This document shows, piece after piece, positions 50,156-58,977 of a stretch of DNA of 64,000 nucleotides. Every line of letters starts with the position of its first letter. Within the stretch, counting starts at the first letter, position 1. Source of the DNA: Streptomyces cyaneochromogenes. Lineage in GTDB: Bacteria > Actinomycetota > Actinomycetes > Streptomycetales > Streptomycetaceae. Under the pieces are notes generated by a model. The model searched no databases. It was not told the origin of the DNA and saw only the letters and a list, made by a program, of their open reading frames with translations. The translations under genes were made by a program, and so were the position numbers. Location of the stretch: the NCBI RefSeq assembly GCF_003963535.1, contig NZ_CP034539.1, positions 3,596,001 through 3,660,000 of the forward strand, in the 5' to 3' direction.

Positions 50156-51574
50156 TCAGTCCCGAGTCGCCGCTTCCTTCTTCCGTACGACCACCAGGGC
50201 AGCTCCACCGATCAGGACCAGGCCGATGGCGAGGCCCCCGATCAGCGGGGTCATGTCGGAGCCGCCGGTCGCGGCGAGGTTGGTGTCGTCGGTCGTGGTG
50301 CCGACGGTGGCGGGGCTGGGCTCGCTGAGAGTCTGGGTGTCGGGGCCCGCCGCGTCGGCCTCGATCACCTGCGTCATGCAGTCCAGCACGCCCGTGAACC
50401 GCTTCTCGAAGCCGGCCGGGCCCTGGATCGTGAAGTCGTACGCCTGGTCCTCCTGCAGCGGGACCGTCACCGTCCGCGACTCGCCCGCCGCGATCGTGTA
50501 CTCGATTCCGAGCAGATCGAAGGTGAACGGCGCGTCGCCCTCGTTGGCCGCGGTGATGTCGACACCGCCCTTGTCGCAGTTCTCCACCGCGGACAGCGCG
50601 GGTATCGCACCGGTCTTCGCCCAGGTCGCACTCGCGGTCGCCGAGACGGTCGACTCGCTGGAGCCGGCCAGGATCTGCGTCTGACTGCGGCTCTCGGCGG
50701 CGAGGGCCCGCCCCACCGGCACCGTCGTCGAGGCCTGCACCGTCAACTCGGCCTGGCCGTCCGCCGCCTTCTCGGGCACCTCGAAGAACACCTGGCCGCC
50801 GTCCGCCGCGGACGTGACGGGCTTGCCGTCCTTGTCCACGATCCGCACGCCACTGGTGGCCGCGTCAGCCGGCGGCGTCACCGTCACGCTCTCGGCGTCG
50901 GTGCGCACCGTCACCGGACCGAGCCGCTCACCGGGGTGACCGGAGACCGCGGGCGGGTCGAGCGTCAGCGACGCCCTCGGCTCGGCCACGTCCCGCGCGC
51001 TCTTCTCGAGGTAGTCCGCGAGCTGCTCGGCCTGCGGGTCGAGGGCGTCGACGTCCACGCCGTCCGAGTAGCGCCAGATGGCCACCTGGGTGCCGGCCGC
51101 AGCGTCCTGCTCGGTGAGGCCGCCCTTGACACCCGCCCTGCCGGCGAGTGACGCGAGGTCGTTCACCTGCGGGTAGGAGTTCTGCAGGATCCAGCGGATC
51201 TTCCCGGCCTTCTTGTTGGCACCCAGCGAGGTGCCGCTCCAGGAGGTCTCGTGGTACCTGGCGTCGCGCTGCGTGGGGTTGTGGATGTCGACGCAGTACG
51301 TCTGCAGGGTGCCGCCGCCGTCGACGGACATCTCGAACAGGCCCGCCGAGATCTGCTGGTCCCCGGTGTCGGCGTGCACGACCGCCGCGCCGTATGTCTT
51401 CAGGCCACCTATGGTGGCGGTCGCCCCACCCTGGCCCTCAGCGGTCCCGTCGGCCGCGGCCGGGCCGGCACCGGCCACCACAGTGGCGGCGACGAGCCCG
51501 GACACCAGGGTCGAGACGGCGAGGCGGGCCGCCCCTCGCCCCCGCACCGACAGTGCAGAGAACGCAGCAAACAC
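50156..51574 (-). CDS. Thioester (TQXA)-domain cell-surface protein with sortase motif
   Basis: 472 residues from GTG at 51574 with AAGGGGA upstream. A signal peptide ends near AGPAAA. The thioester domain has TYCVDIHNPTQ (~residues 94-104), where Cys and a later Gln (likely AGTQVAIWRYS) form the reactive bond. Beta-sandwich repeats follow. The end carries LAATG, a TM helix (PLIGGLAIGLVLIGGAALVVV) and RKKEAATRD: the class E sortase signal of Streptomyces. Expected to be wall-anchored and able to bond covalently to surfaces or host molecules. Confidence 0.88.
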   Translation of the reverse strand: MFAAFSALSVRGRGAARLAVSTLVSGLVAATVVAGAGPAAADGTAEGQGGATATIGGLKTYGAAVVHADTGDQQISAGLFEMSVDGGGTLQTYCVDIHNPTQRDARYHETSWSGTSLGANKKAGKIRWILQNSYPQVNDLASLAGRAGVKGGLTEQDAAAGTQVAIWRYSDGVDVDALDPQAEQLADYLEKSARDVAEPRASLTLDPPAVSGHPGERLGPVTVRTDAESVTVTPPADAATSGVRIVDKDGKPVTSAADGGQVFFEVPEKAADGQAELTVQASTTVPVGRALAAESRSQTQILAGSSESTVSATASATWAKTGAIPALSAVENCDKGGVDITAANEGDAPFTFDLLGIEYTIAAGESRTVTVPLQEDQAYDFTIQGPAGFEKRFTGVLDCMTQVIEADAAGPDTQTLSEPSPATVGTTTDDTNLAATGGSDMTPLIGGLAIGLVLIGGAALVVVRKKEAATRD

Positions 51575-51750
51575 AGAATTCCCCTTCGAGCAGGACCCGT
51601 TGACGTCGGGGAAAGGTCCCACCAGCAGAATCACCAGCCCCGAGAGCTATGCCCGGCATCCTAGGTACGCGGCGCACCACGCTTCCCTGGGATCCCGTCA
51701 GAGGGCCGATCCGACTCGGAATCGTTATCGCCAAGATCCCCTGCGAGCAG

Positions 51751-51802
51751 GGCTTATCGACAAATCCCCCTGGGTCGTTCGGAACGCATTCGTCGATAAG
51801 CC
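51751..51802. promoter_or_regulatory. 11-bp inverted repeat between ssb and the thioester-protein gene
   Basis: GGCTTATCGAC (51751-51761) and GTCGATAAGCC (51792-51802), a perfect match separated by 30 bases. It lies 177 bases before the thioester-protein start and 33 bases past the ssb stop. Could be an operator or a loose ssb terminator. Confidence 0.5.
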
Positions 51803-51834
51803 GCAGTTCGGTCAGCCGCGGATGGTGACTGACG

Positions 51835-52299
51835 TCACGTCACCGCCACTGGTTCCGGGGCCTGTTGGGAGGGGCTGTCCGTAGGTGGCGTCTCCCAGTC
51901 GGGCTCGGGCCGGTCCGGTGACGCGGCGCCGCCGACCTCCGGCCGGGGAGTGCGCCGGAAGGCCGAGGTGCCGCGGGCGAGGTCATGGCCGATCGCCACC
52001 GCGTCGATGTCGGCCGAGGTCCAGCTCTGCCCCTCGCGGACGTCCGACCGCACCTTCAGCCTGCCCTGCACCACGACGGGGTCGCCCACGTTCAGCGAGC
52101 CGGCGGCGTTCGTGGCGAGCTGCCGATTGGCCCACACCGTGAAGAAGTTGGTGTGCCCGTCGGTCCACTCGTTCTTCGCCCGGTCCAGGTATCGCGAGGT
52201 CACCGCGAGCCGAAATCGCGCGGACGGTCCCGTCGCGAGCTCCCGGTACACCGGCTGCGTCGCCACGTTGCCCACCGCGCAGATGGTCGTCTCGTTCAT
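51835..52299 (-). CDS. ssb: Single-stranded DNA-binding protein (SsbB-like)
   Basis: 154 residues; GGGAGGGG before the ATG. OB-fold SSB: NETTICAVGNVATQPVYREL, FRLAVTSRYLD, TNFFTVWANRQLATNAAGSL and GDPVVVQGRLKVR. The tail is Pro/Glu-rich and lacks the acidic DDDIPF tip of the replicative SSB, so this is the second, SsbB-type protein, linked in S. coelicolor to chromosome segregation during sporulation (from memory). Its position next to dynamin-like division genes fits. Confidence 0.88.
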   Translation of the reverse strand: MNETTICAVGNVATQPVYRELATGPSARFRLAVTSRYLDRAKNEWTDGHTNFFTVWANRQLATNAAGSLNVGDPVVVQGRLKVRSDVREGQSWTSADIDAVAIGHDLARGTSAFRRTPRPEVGGAASPDRPEPDWETPPTDSPSQQAPEPVAVT

Positions 52300-52645
52300 C
52301 CTCGAACCCCTCCCTGGCCCGGCCTTTTCCGCCGGGCCGATACGCGTACGGGCCCGTCCCGTACGGCTGCGTCCGACGTGATGGCGGCGCGCACGCGACG
52401 GCTCGCGCCGCGTCGTCCTCACCGCCATCACCGCGACCGACCGCACCGTCGCGATCGCCGCGAAACCAGACTGCCTCCGTCGGGCCGGGCCCGCCGAGCC
52501 CTGTGGATCACCGCCCGTCTGTGGAAAACTCCGCCACTCGAAGGGGTGATCCACGGCCGTCACCGCAGGACGTCGTCCCCAGGACACCGCCTCTCAAGGC
52601 CCCGACCACCGCCTCTCAGAGGCACCGCCCGCCCCGGACTCCAGC
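52300..52645. promoter_or_regulatory. Gap upstream of ssb with inverted and direct repeats
   Basis: 346 bases without a gene. GTGGATCACC (52503-52512) and GGTGATCCAC (52545-52554) form a perfect 10-bp inverted repeat 31 bases apart. CACCGCCTCTCA occurs twice (52585-52596 and 52608-52619). Either may serve as dynB terminator or ssb operator. Confidence 0.5.
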
Positions 52646-54901
52646 TCACTTCACCGCTCCCCCGACCCCCATCACCCGCCCGTACTGCTCCCGAACCTCC
52701 CGATAACGCAGCAACTCGGCGGCCACCGGATCCAGCACCCGGGCCCGCCCGCACCCGGCCGCGGCCTCCCGCAACCGCCGTTCAGCCTCCAGGCCGTACC
52801 GCCTCGCCGGCCCGCGTGCCGCGATCCGGCAGCCCCACTCGACGAGCGGTCCGCCCACGATGCCGGCCATCATCAGCAGCACCGGCACGCCCAGGTTCGG
52901 CGCCATGACCCCGACGATCTGCGCCACCAGCCACAGCCCGCCGACGATCTGAAGGATCGTCATGGCCGCCTGGACCAGTACGGCGGCCGGCCACCAGCCC
53001 GGCCTCGGCGGCCGGCCCGGCGGCAGTCCGGCCCGCGCGGCCAGGTCGTCCAGCGCCTCGGGCAGCCCCTGGGCCCCTCGTACGGCCGCCTCGCGCACCG
53101 CCTGCGCCCAGGGCCCGGGCAGCCCGTCCGACGCCTGGTCGGCGACCGTCCGCACCGCCTGTTCGACGCGCTGGCGCGCGGTGGCCTCCTCGTCCGTCTG
53201 CATGCGCAGGGAGAGGCGTCCCGTCGGGGGTTCGCCCCGGTCCTGGTACCAGCGCCACAGCCGCAGCCACGGCGTCCCGCACGCGCGGTTGGCGTTGCGC
53301 AGCCAGGCCCGCTCGGCCGCCTCGCCCGCCGCGGTCGCGCCGATCGCGTCCGCGAGCCGGGCGGAGAACTCGTCCCGTGCCTCCTCGCTGAGCCCGGTCC
53401 GCCGGCGCGCGGCGTACACGGGCCGCAGCCGCCACCCCGCTGCCTCCACATCGGCCGAGATCCGCCGTGCCGCGGCCCCGCGTCCCGCCACGAACTGGCC
53501 GAGCGCCTCCCGCAGATCACCGACACCGTCCCCGGTGAGCGCGGACAGCGCGAGCACCGTCGCGCCCGGTTCGCCGTGCTCGCCCAGCGCGATGCCGTCC
53601 TCGTCGAGCAGCCGGCGCAGGTCGTCGAGGACCTGGTCGGTGGCCTCGCCGGGCAGCCGGTCGGTCTGGTTGAGGACGACGAACATGATCTCGGCGTGTC
53701 CCGCCATGGGCCGCAGATAGCGCTCGTGCAGCACCGCGTCGGCGTACTTCTCGGGGTCGACGACCCAGATCACCGCGTCGACCAGCGCCAGGACGCGATC
53801 GACCTGCTCGCGGTGCTGTACGGCCGCCGAGTCGTGGTCGGGCAGGTCGACCAGGACGAGCCCGCGCAGCTGCCCGTCCGCGGCCGCGCTCTGTGCCGGG
53901 CGCCGCCGCAGCCGCGGCGGGATGCCGAGCCGGTCGATGAGGCCGACCGCGCCGTCGCTCCAGCTGCACACCAGGGGCGAGGCGGTCGTCGGCCTGCGTA
54001 CGCCCGTCTCCGAGATGGTCACTCCGGCGAGCGCGTTGAACAGCTGCGACTTGCCGCTGCCCGTGGCGCCGGCGATGGCGACGACGGTGTGCTGCCCGGA
54101 GAGCCTGCGTCGCGCCGCCGCCTCGTCGAGCACCCGGCCCGCCTCGGCGAGCGTCTTGTTGTCGAGCCGGGCACGCGAGAGCCCGACGAGTTCGCGCAAC
54201 GCGTCGAGCCGGGCCCGCAGCGCCCCGTCGTAGGCGAGCGGCATCACGAGCGGCCGCCCGGAGGCCCGCGTCTCCGCGGCGACGGGCTGCTCCACGGGGG
54301 CGTTCTCATTCACCCGCCGAGCGATGAGCCCGTCGTCCCAGGGGGTCGAGGAATCCGTGCCGGAGGGGGCCTCCGCGCGGGAGGAGGGCTCGGGGCGGGA
54401 GGAGGGCTCGGGGCGGGAGGAGGGCTCGGGGCGGGGGGAGGACTCCTTACGGGGGGAGGACTCATTACGGGACGCAGAGTCCTTGCCCGAGCCGGTGGCA
54501 CCGGCGCTCACGCGCGCGTGAGCGCCGACGTCCTGCACGCGCGCGTGGCCGCCGCTCGGCTGCTCCTCCCGCTTCCCGCGCTTCCTCCAGAGCTTGCGCC
54601 TCTCCGGCTCCTCGGCGGCCGCGGAGCTCTCACTCGCGCCGGACTCCGCCTCCTGGACCGCGGCGGAGCCCTCGCCCTCGCCGGGCCCCGCCTCCGCGGT
54701 GCGGTCACCCTCCGTGCGGTCACCGTTCACGGGCAGGCCGTCCTCGGAAGCGGCCTCCTCGGGGGCACTGCTCTCGCGCTCGGCGTCATTGTCGTTGTCG
54801 TCCGTGGTGGCGCTGTCCTCCGGGAGATCGACCTGTTCCGTCTGTTCGACGTGGTCCGTCTGGTCCTGTTCCGTTTGGTTCTGGTCAGTGACGGCAGTCA
54901 C
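52646..54901 (-). CDS. dynB: Dynamin-like GTPase with C-terminal TM hairpin (DynB-like)
   Basis: 751 residues; GTG starts three bases after the dynA stop. A long acidic, repetitive N-terminal region (~1-200, Gln/Asp/Glu then Ser-Arg-Pro-Glu repeats) is followed by a GTPase domain: G1 AGATGSGKSQLFN (~270), G3 LVDLPDHDSA, G4 VVLNQTDRLPG. A helical region and two TM helices (~660-710) close it. Matches the membrane-bound partner of the Streptomyces dynamin pair that stabilises FtsZ rings at sporulation septa. The symbol is assigned from layout and operon order, not by alignment. Confidence 0.75.
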   Translation of the reverse strand: MTAVTDQNQTEQDQTDHVEQTEQVDLPEDSATTDDNDNDAERESSAPEEAASEDGLPVNGDRTEGDRTAEAGPGEGEGSAAVQEAESGASESSAAAEEPERRKLWRKRGKREEQPSGGHARVQDVGAHARVSAGATGSGKDSASRNESSPRKESSPRPEPSSRPEPSSRPEPSSRAEAPSGTDSSTPWDDGLIARRVNENAPVEQPVAAETRASGRPLVMPLAYDGALRARLDALRELVGLSRARLDNKTLAEAGRVLDEAAARRRLSGQHTVVAIAGATGSGKSQLFNALAGVTISETGVRRPTTASPLVCSWSDGAVGLIDRLGIPPRLRRRPAQSAAADGQLRGLVLVDLPDHDSAAVQHREQVDRVLALVDAVIWVVDPEKYADAVLHERYLRPMAGHAEIMFVVLNQTDRLPGEATDQVLDDLRRLLDEDGIALGEHGEPGATVLALSALTGDGVGDLREALGQFVAGRGAAARRISADVEAAGWRLRPVYAARRRTGLSEEARDEFSARLADAIGATAAGEAAERAWLRNANRACGTPWLRLWRWYQDRGEPPTGRLSLRMQTDEEATARQRVEQAVRTVADQASDGLPGPWAQAVREAAVRGAQGLPEALDDLAARAGLPPGRPPRPGWWPAAVLVQAAMTILQIVGGLWLVAQIVGVMAPNLGVPVLLMMAGIVGGPLVEWGCRIAARGPARRYGLEAERRLREAAAGCGRARVLDPVAAELLRYREVREQYGRVMGVGGAVK
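54377..54442 (-). repeat. 18-bp tandem repeat in dynB
   Basis: Three exact 18-base units (54377-54394, 54395-54412, 54413-54430) plus a partial fourth, encoding repeated PEPSSR on the minus strand in the disordered N-terminal region. Confidence 0.88.
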
Positions 54902-54904
54902 CGG

Positions 54905-56512
54905 TCACCTCTTCTTCTGCAGTACGGACAGCGCGGCGATGAGTTCGGCCTGGGGGTCCGGATGGATTTCCAGGGCGTCGAGCGGGGCGAGCCTGCGCTC
55001 GCGTTCGTTGTGCATGACCCGGTCCAGGTGCTCGGTGAGCAGCCGACCGGCCCGGTCACGCAGCCGCAGCGCCCCGTGCGCCCCGATCCGCTCGGCGAGC
55101 CCCTCCCCCGCGGACCGGGCCCGGCGGGCCCCGAGCACCGCGGTGGCGACGAGGGCGGCGACGACCTCGGGGTCCTGGACGACGCCGCGGTCGATGTCGT
55201 TCACCTCGTCCTCGGCGTACTCCTCGAGCTCGCGCCGCCATCGCCGTACGGACATGCCGATGCGGTGTTCGACGCTCGTCGGACCCGGGTCACGGTTCGT
55301 CAGCTCGGGAGCCTCGGCGGCCGGTTCGTGCCGCCAGACGTCGTCGACGCGTTCGTCGGCGGCGGTGACGGCGCACAGCAGGAGGGTGCTCAGGCTCTCC
55401 ACCAGCGAGTCGAGGAGCTCTCCGGCGGAGCAGTCGAGCGGAAAGGCCCGCCAGCGCTTCAGCGCGTCACCGGCGAGCACGGCGCCGGACTGCAACCGGC
55501 TCCGCACGCGCGCGTACTCGCTGTCGTACGCCGAGTCGACGGCTGCGGTGAGCCGCAGCGCGGCCGCGTACTGGGCGGCGGCGGCGCCGGCGAGTTCGGG
55601 CATGCGGACCTTGAGGGAGTCCAGGAACCCCTGGGCCGTGCGGGCCAGGGCGTGCTCGCGTGCCGCCGGGTCGTTGGCGTGATGGACGAGCCAGCTGCGC
55701 AACTGCGCCACCGCCGTGGCCGGGAGCAGCCCGCCGCCCCAGGCCGACTCGGGCAGTTCGGGCACGGTGAAGCGGGGTACGTCGCCGAGGCCGGCCTTGG
55801 TCAGCAGCGCCCCGTACTGCCGCGACACCTCGGAGACGACCTGGTGGGGAACCCGGTCCAGGACGGTCACGAGGGTGGCGTCGTACTCCTTGGCGGTGCG
55901 CAGCAGGTGCCAGGGGACGGCGTCGGCGTACCGGGCGGCCGTCGTGACCATCACCCAGATGTCGGCCGCGCAGATGAGTTCGGCGGCGAGGGCGCGGTTG
56001 TCGGCGAGCAGGGAGTCGATGTCGGGCGCGTCGAGGAGGGCGACCCCGGGCGGCAGCGTGTCGGCGGTCTCCAGCCGCAGCACGCGCGCGGGATCCTCGC
56101 CGGGCAGCATCAGCTCCTCGGCCGGATCGTGATCGGGGACCCACACGCGCGTGAGGTCGGGCAGTACGCGCATCCCGCTGAACCAGTGATGGTCCTCCGG
56201 ATGGCAGACCAGCACCGGCGTCCGGGTCGTCGGCCGCAGTACGCCCGCCTCGGTCACGCGTTTGCCCACGATGGAGTTGACGAGCGTCGACTTGCCGGCG
56301 CCGGTGGATCCGCCCACCACGGCCAGCAAGGGGGCTTCGGGTGCTCTGAGGCGGGGCACCACATAGTCGTCGAGCTGCGCGAGCAGTTCGTCGCGGTTGG
56401 CACGCGCGCGTGGGGCCCCCGCCAGGGGCAGCGGGAAGCGTGCGGCGGCGACACAGTCGCGCAGCGCGGAGATTGCGTCGAGCAGCTGAGGCCGTACGTC
56501 CAAGGTCACCAC
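54905..56512 (-). CDS. dynA: Dynamin-like GTPase (DynA-like)
   Basis: 535 residues from the GTG giving VVTLDVRPQLLDAISAL; longer starts (ATG 56551) are possible, and no start has a good ribosome site. GTPase domain: G1 VGGSTGAGKSTLVNSIVG (~68), G3 LLDAPDIDSLL, then VTVLDRVPHQV as the G4 region. The rest is helical without TM. First gene of the pair with dynB. Dynamin-like proteins remodel or tether membrane during cell division. Confidence 0.75.
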   Translation of the reverse strand: MVTLDVRPQLLDAISALRDCVAAARFPLPLAGAPRARANRDELLAQLDDYVVPRLRAPEAPLLAVVGGSTGAGKSTLVNSIVGKRVTEAGVLRPTTRTPVLVCHPEDHHWFSGMRVLPDLTRVWVPDHDPAEELMLPGEDPARVLRLETADTLPPGVALLDAPDIDSLLADNRALAAELICAADIWVMVTTAARYADAVPWHLLRTAKEYDATLVTVLDRVPHQVVSEVSRQYGALLTKAGLGDVPRFTVPELPESAWGGGLLPATAVAQLRSWLVHHANDPAAREHALARTAQGFLDSLKVRMPELAGAAAAQYAAALRLTAAVDSAYDSEYARVRSRLQSGAVLAGDALKRWRAFPLDCSAGELLDSLVESLSTLLLCAVTAADERVDDVWRHEPAAEAPELTNRDPGPTSVEHRIGMSVRRWRRELEEYAEDEVNDIDRGVVQDPEVVAALVATAVLGARRARSAGEGLAERIGAHGALRLRDRAGRLLTEHLDRVMHNERERRLAPLDALEIHPDPQAELIAALSVLQKKR

Positions 56513-56833
56513 ATGCGAAGAATGCCCAATTTTAGGGGAATTCTGAAGCATATGAGCATGTCTGCGCGCCGACGGAACATAAGGGACGGAAGGGACGACT
56601 GAGACACAGGCACAGTCCAGGCATAACGAGTGCACAACACCCGGTGCGCAAGAGGCCAAAAGCGGTGCACGATTCGTACCTGCCTGCGATTATCAGGACC
56701 GCTTCACCGAACCTCCACATCGAGCCACGGAGGCGAAGCAGCAGGGACACGGATGCGGGAGCCCTATCCTTGTCCCCGGCAACGTCACGGACCGACCCAC
56801 ACCCGGGCGCCAGGACCGAGCCCACCACGACCG

Positions 56834-56906
56834 GCCCCCGTAGCTCAGTGGATAGAGCAGGCGCCTTCTAAGCGCTTGGCCGCAGGTTCGAGTCCTGCCG
56901 GGGGCG
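56834..56906 (+). tRNA. tRNA-Arg (anticodon UCU)
   Basis: 73 bases without CCA. Acceptor stem GCCCCCG with CGGGGGC, D-arm AGCTC...GAGC, anticodon stem GGCGC/GCGCT with loop CTTCTAA (anticodon TCT), T-arm GCAGG TTCGAGT CCTGC. Confidence 0.95.
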
Positions 56907-56915
56907 CCCAGTCTC

Positions 56916-56940
56916 CGCCCTCCTTCGGGAGGGCGTTTTT
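56916..56940 (+). terminator. Intrinsic terminator of tRNA-Arg
   Basis: CGCCCTCC-TTCG-GGAGGGCG hairpin with a UUCG loop followed by five Ts. Confidence 0.93.
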
Positions 56941-57448
56941 GCTGGTCAGCGCGCATATCAGGTACCACGGCGAAGCCCCGGACGCCCTCTTCGCGATCAA
57001 GGGCAGACTCCGGGCTGTCGGACTGCCACCGGGTACTCGCGGGTGGCTGTGTCGACTAAGTGTCGAAGTTCCGTGCCTCGGCGTCAGCCGGTGGACGGCC
57101 GCTCGGGAAGATCCCCGGCAGCTTCGAGCCGCCCCTTCAGGGCGCGGGCGGTCTCCATTGCCCTCGTTGATCGATCTCCGTAGAGCTACGGATCAGTGGC
57201 CAAGGATGACCGACAACGATCAGTAGGCGCATGGTCCCACGGGCCCCGAGCAGGGAGACGCAGGTTACCTGGATCCCCGACAAGGCCCCGGGCAAGAAGA
57301 AGTAGCAGTACGAGCCGGCAGATTCCATGGCATTGACTGACCATCAGTTCCGCGGCGGTATCGTCAGGCTCAATCAGACATGGTCGGGTAGTCCGAGGGA
57401 TCTGCGCTTCCCTGCTGTCGACCCCGCGCAGCTACCGAAAGAACCGCG
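56941..57448. other. Gap after tRNA-Arg, gene-poor
   Basis: 508 bases. TCCGTAG-AG-CTACGGA (57177-57192) is a short palindrome. A stretch at 57231-57305 reads as a short coding tail ending VTWIPDKAPGKKK and may be the end of a lost gene. Possibly scar tissue of integration next to the tRNA, but no integrase or tRNA-end repeat was found. Confidence 0.4.
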
Positions 57449-58738
57449 ATGCCTCACCGGCCTGCTTCCGCAGCCTCGGTCTCCACACCTGTCCTCGACC
57501 GGCCGTCGGCCACACCTGGGCATCCCCGGGGTGGGTTGTCGGCCGTCATCATGCTCTGGTGCCTGACGCGCCTGTGGCTTGTCCCCACGGCGGCGGGGGT
57601 CAACCCGTTCACGGGCCATGGCCGCATCGACCCGTCCGTCGACAAGGTGTACCGCGGCTGGTACGAGGTTCTGGGCAACGGGTCCTTCCCTCTGCACGAC
57701 GTCACCTGGCAGTACCCGCCCGGTGCGGCTCTGCCCGTCCTTGCCCCCGCGTTGGTCCCGGGTCTCGACTACGGACGCGCCTTCATCGCGCTGACCGCTC
57801 TCTGCGACATCCTCATCTTCGTCATGCTGCTCTGTGTGGCACGAGTGGCCGGACGCGGTCTCGCCGGTGCCTGGTTTTGGACCGTGGGGCTGGCAGTGCT
57901 CAGCACCATGCCCTGGAATCGTTTCGATCTGCTCGTCACCGGGCTGGCCATGGCCGCGCTCGTGGTGGCGTCCAACCAACGTGCTTGGTCCGACCGGGTA
58001 TTCGGCGTGCTTGTCGCGCTGGGCTCGATGGTCAAGATGTGGCCGGTACTGCTCCTCATCGGCACTCGCAAGGGCCGCCGCACTCGAAGAGTCTGGGTTG
58101 CCGCGGCGCTCACCACGCTGGCGGTCACCGCTTCCTTCGTGTTGACCATGCCGAACGCGTTCTCCTTCCTCTCCGGCCAGAGGTCCCGCGGCATCCAGAT
58201 CGAGTCCGTCGGAGCCTTGCCCTTTCATCTCGCCCGCCATCTCGGCTGGAGCGGAACCTGGGCGGCCAAGGACGGCTCGCACGAGTTCGTCGGACCGTGC
58301 GTCGAGGGCGTCAGCCTCATCATGCAGGCACTGACCGTCCTGGCCTTTGGCTGGCTTTTGTACTGGCGCCGACGCTCGGACCTCGGCCATTCCCACGCCC
58401 TGCCCGACGCGGCCCTGACAGCCACCCTCCTCTTCGTCGTCACAAGCCGCGTGATCAGCCCGCAGTACATGGTGTGGCTGATCGGACTGGCCGCCGTCTG
58501 CCTGCTGCGCCCCGACACCACCCAGCGCCCTGTCGCCTGCCTCCTGCTAGCGGCCTGCGTGCTCACGACCCTGGACTTCCCACTGCTCTACCGCGAACTC
58601 CGCGACGACGGCGCCCCTTTGGCCATCGCCAACCTGTACGCCCGCAACCTGCTACTGGTCGCGGCAGCAGTGCTGTCCGGGCTACGGCTGTGGCGCGCGA
58701 CCGCGCTCCGACCGGTTGATCGCAGCTTCCCGGGCTGA
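57449..58738 (+). CDS. GT87-type polyprenol-phosphate mannosyltransferase-like membrane protein
   Basis: 429 residues, about ten TM helices. Early loop has VYRGWYEVLGNGSFPLHDVTW and QYPPGAALPVLAP, the acidic/aromatic region near the active site of the DUF2029/GT87 family; later MPWNRFDLLVTGLAMAALVVA and SRVISPQYMVWLIGLAAVCL, also family-typical. Members move mannose or arabinose from lipid carriers outside the membrane. The start ATG follows GAAAGAA. Stands alone; acceptor unknown. Confidence 0.78.
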   Translation: MPHRPASAASVSTPVLDRPSATPGHPRGGLSAVIMLWCLTRLWLVPTAAGVNPFTGHGRIDPSVDKVYRGWYEVLGNGSFPLHDVTWQYPPGAALPVLAPALVPGLDYGRAFIALTALCDILIFVMLLCVARVAGRGLAGAWFWTVGLAVLSTMPWNRFDLLVTGLAMAALVVASNQRAWSDRVFGVLVALGSMVKMWPVLLLIGTRKGRRTRRVWVAAALTTLAVTASFVLTMPNAFSFLSGQRSRGIQIESVGALPFHLARHLGWSGTWAAKDGSHEFVGPCVEGVSLIMQALTVLAFGWLLYWRRRSDLGHSHALPDAALTATLLFVVTSRVISPQYMVWLIGLAAVCLLRPDTTQRPVACLLLAACVLTTLDFPLLYRELRDDGAPLAIANLYARNLLLVAAAVLSGLRLWRATALRPVDRSFPG

Positions 58739-58977
58739 GAACTGTGACGCGGCACGGTGAGGGAACTCAGGTACCTGACCTGACCGCCATCACGCGTGCC
58801 GTCGACACCTGCCGGATCGTCTACGAGATCCCGATCAATGGCCGGCTCAGCACACATGGCGGCCTGGATCGACGACGCGGACGGCTGGTACAGCGACACC
58901 GCCCGGGAGTTGCCCGCCGACGGTGGCTGGACGTTCATCGCGGCACGCGCACCCCCCGCCCCTCAGCCCTCAGCGCG
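58739..58977. other. Gap with a possible gene fragment
   Basis: A plus-strand stretch (about 58859-58960) reads HMAAWIDDADGWYSDTAREL and has normal codon bias. It has no ribosome site and runs into the convergent reductase gene, so it looks like a remnant of a longer gene. Confidence 0.35.

Noticed and set aside
57231..57305. Short coding tail ending VTWIPDKAPGKKK as an independent gene
   Set aside because: Only 24 codons from an ATG without a good ribosome site; mentioned only as a possible remnant.
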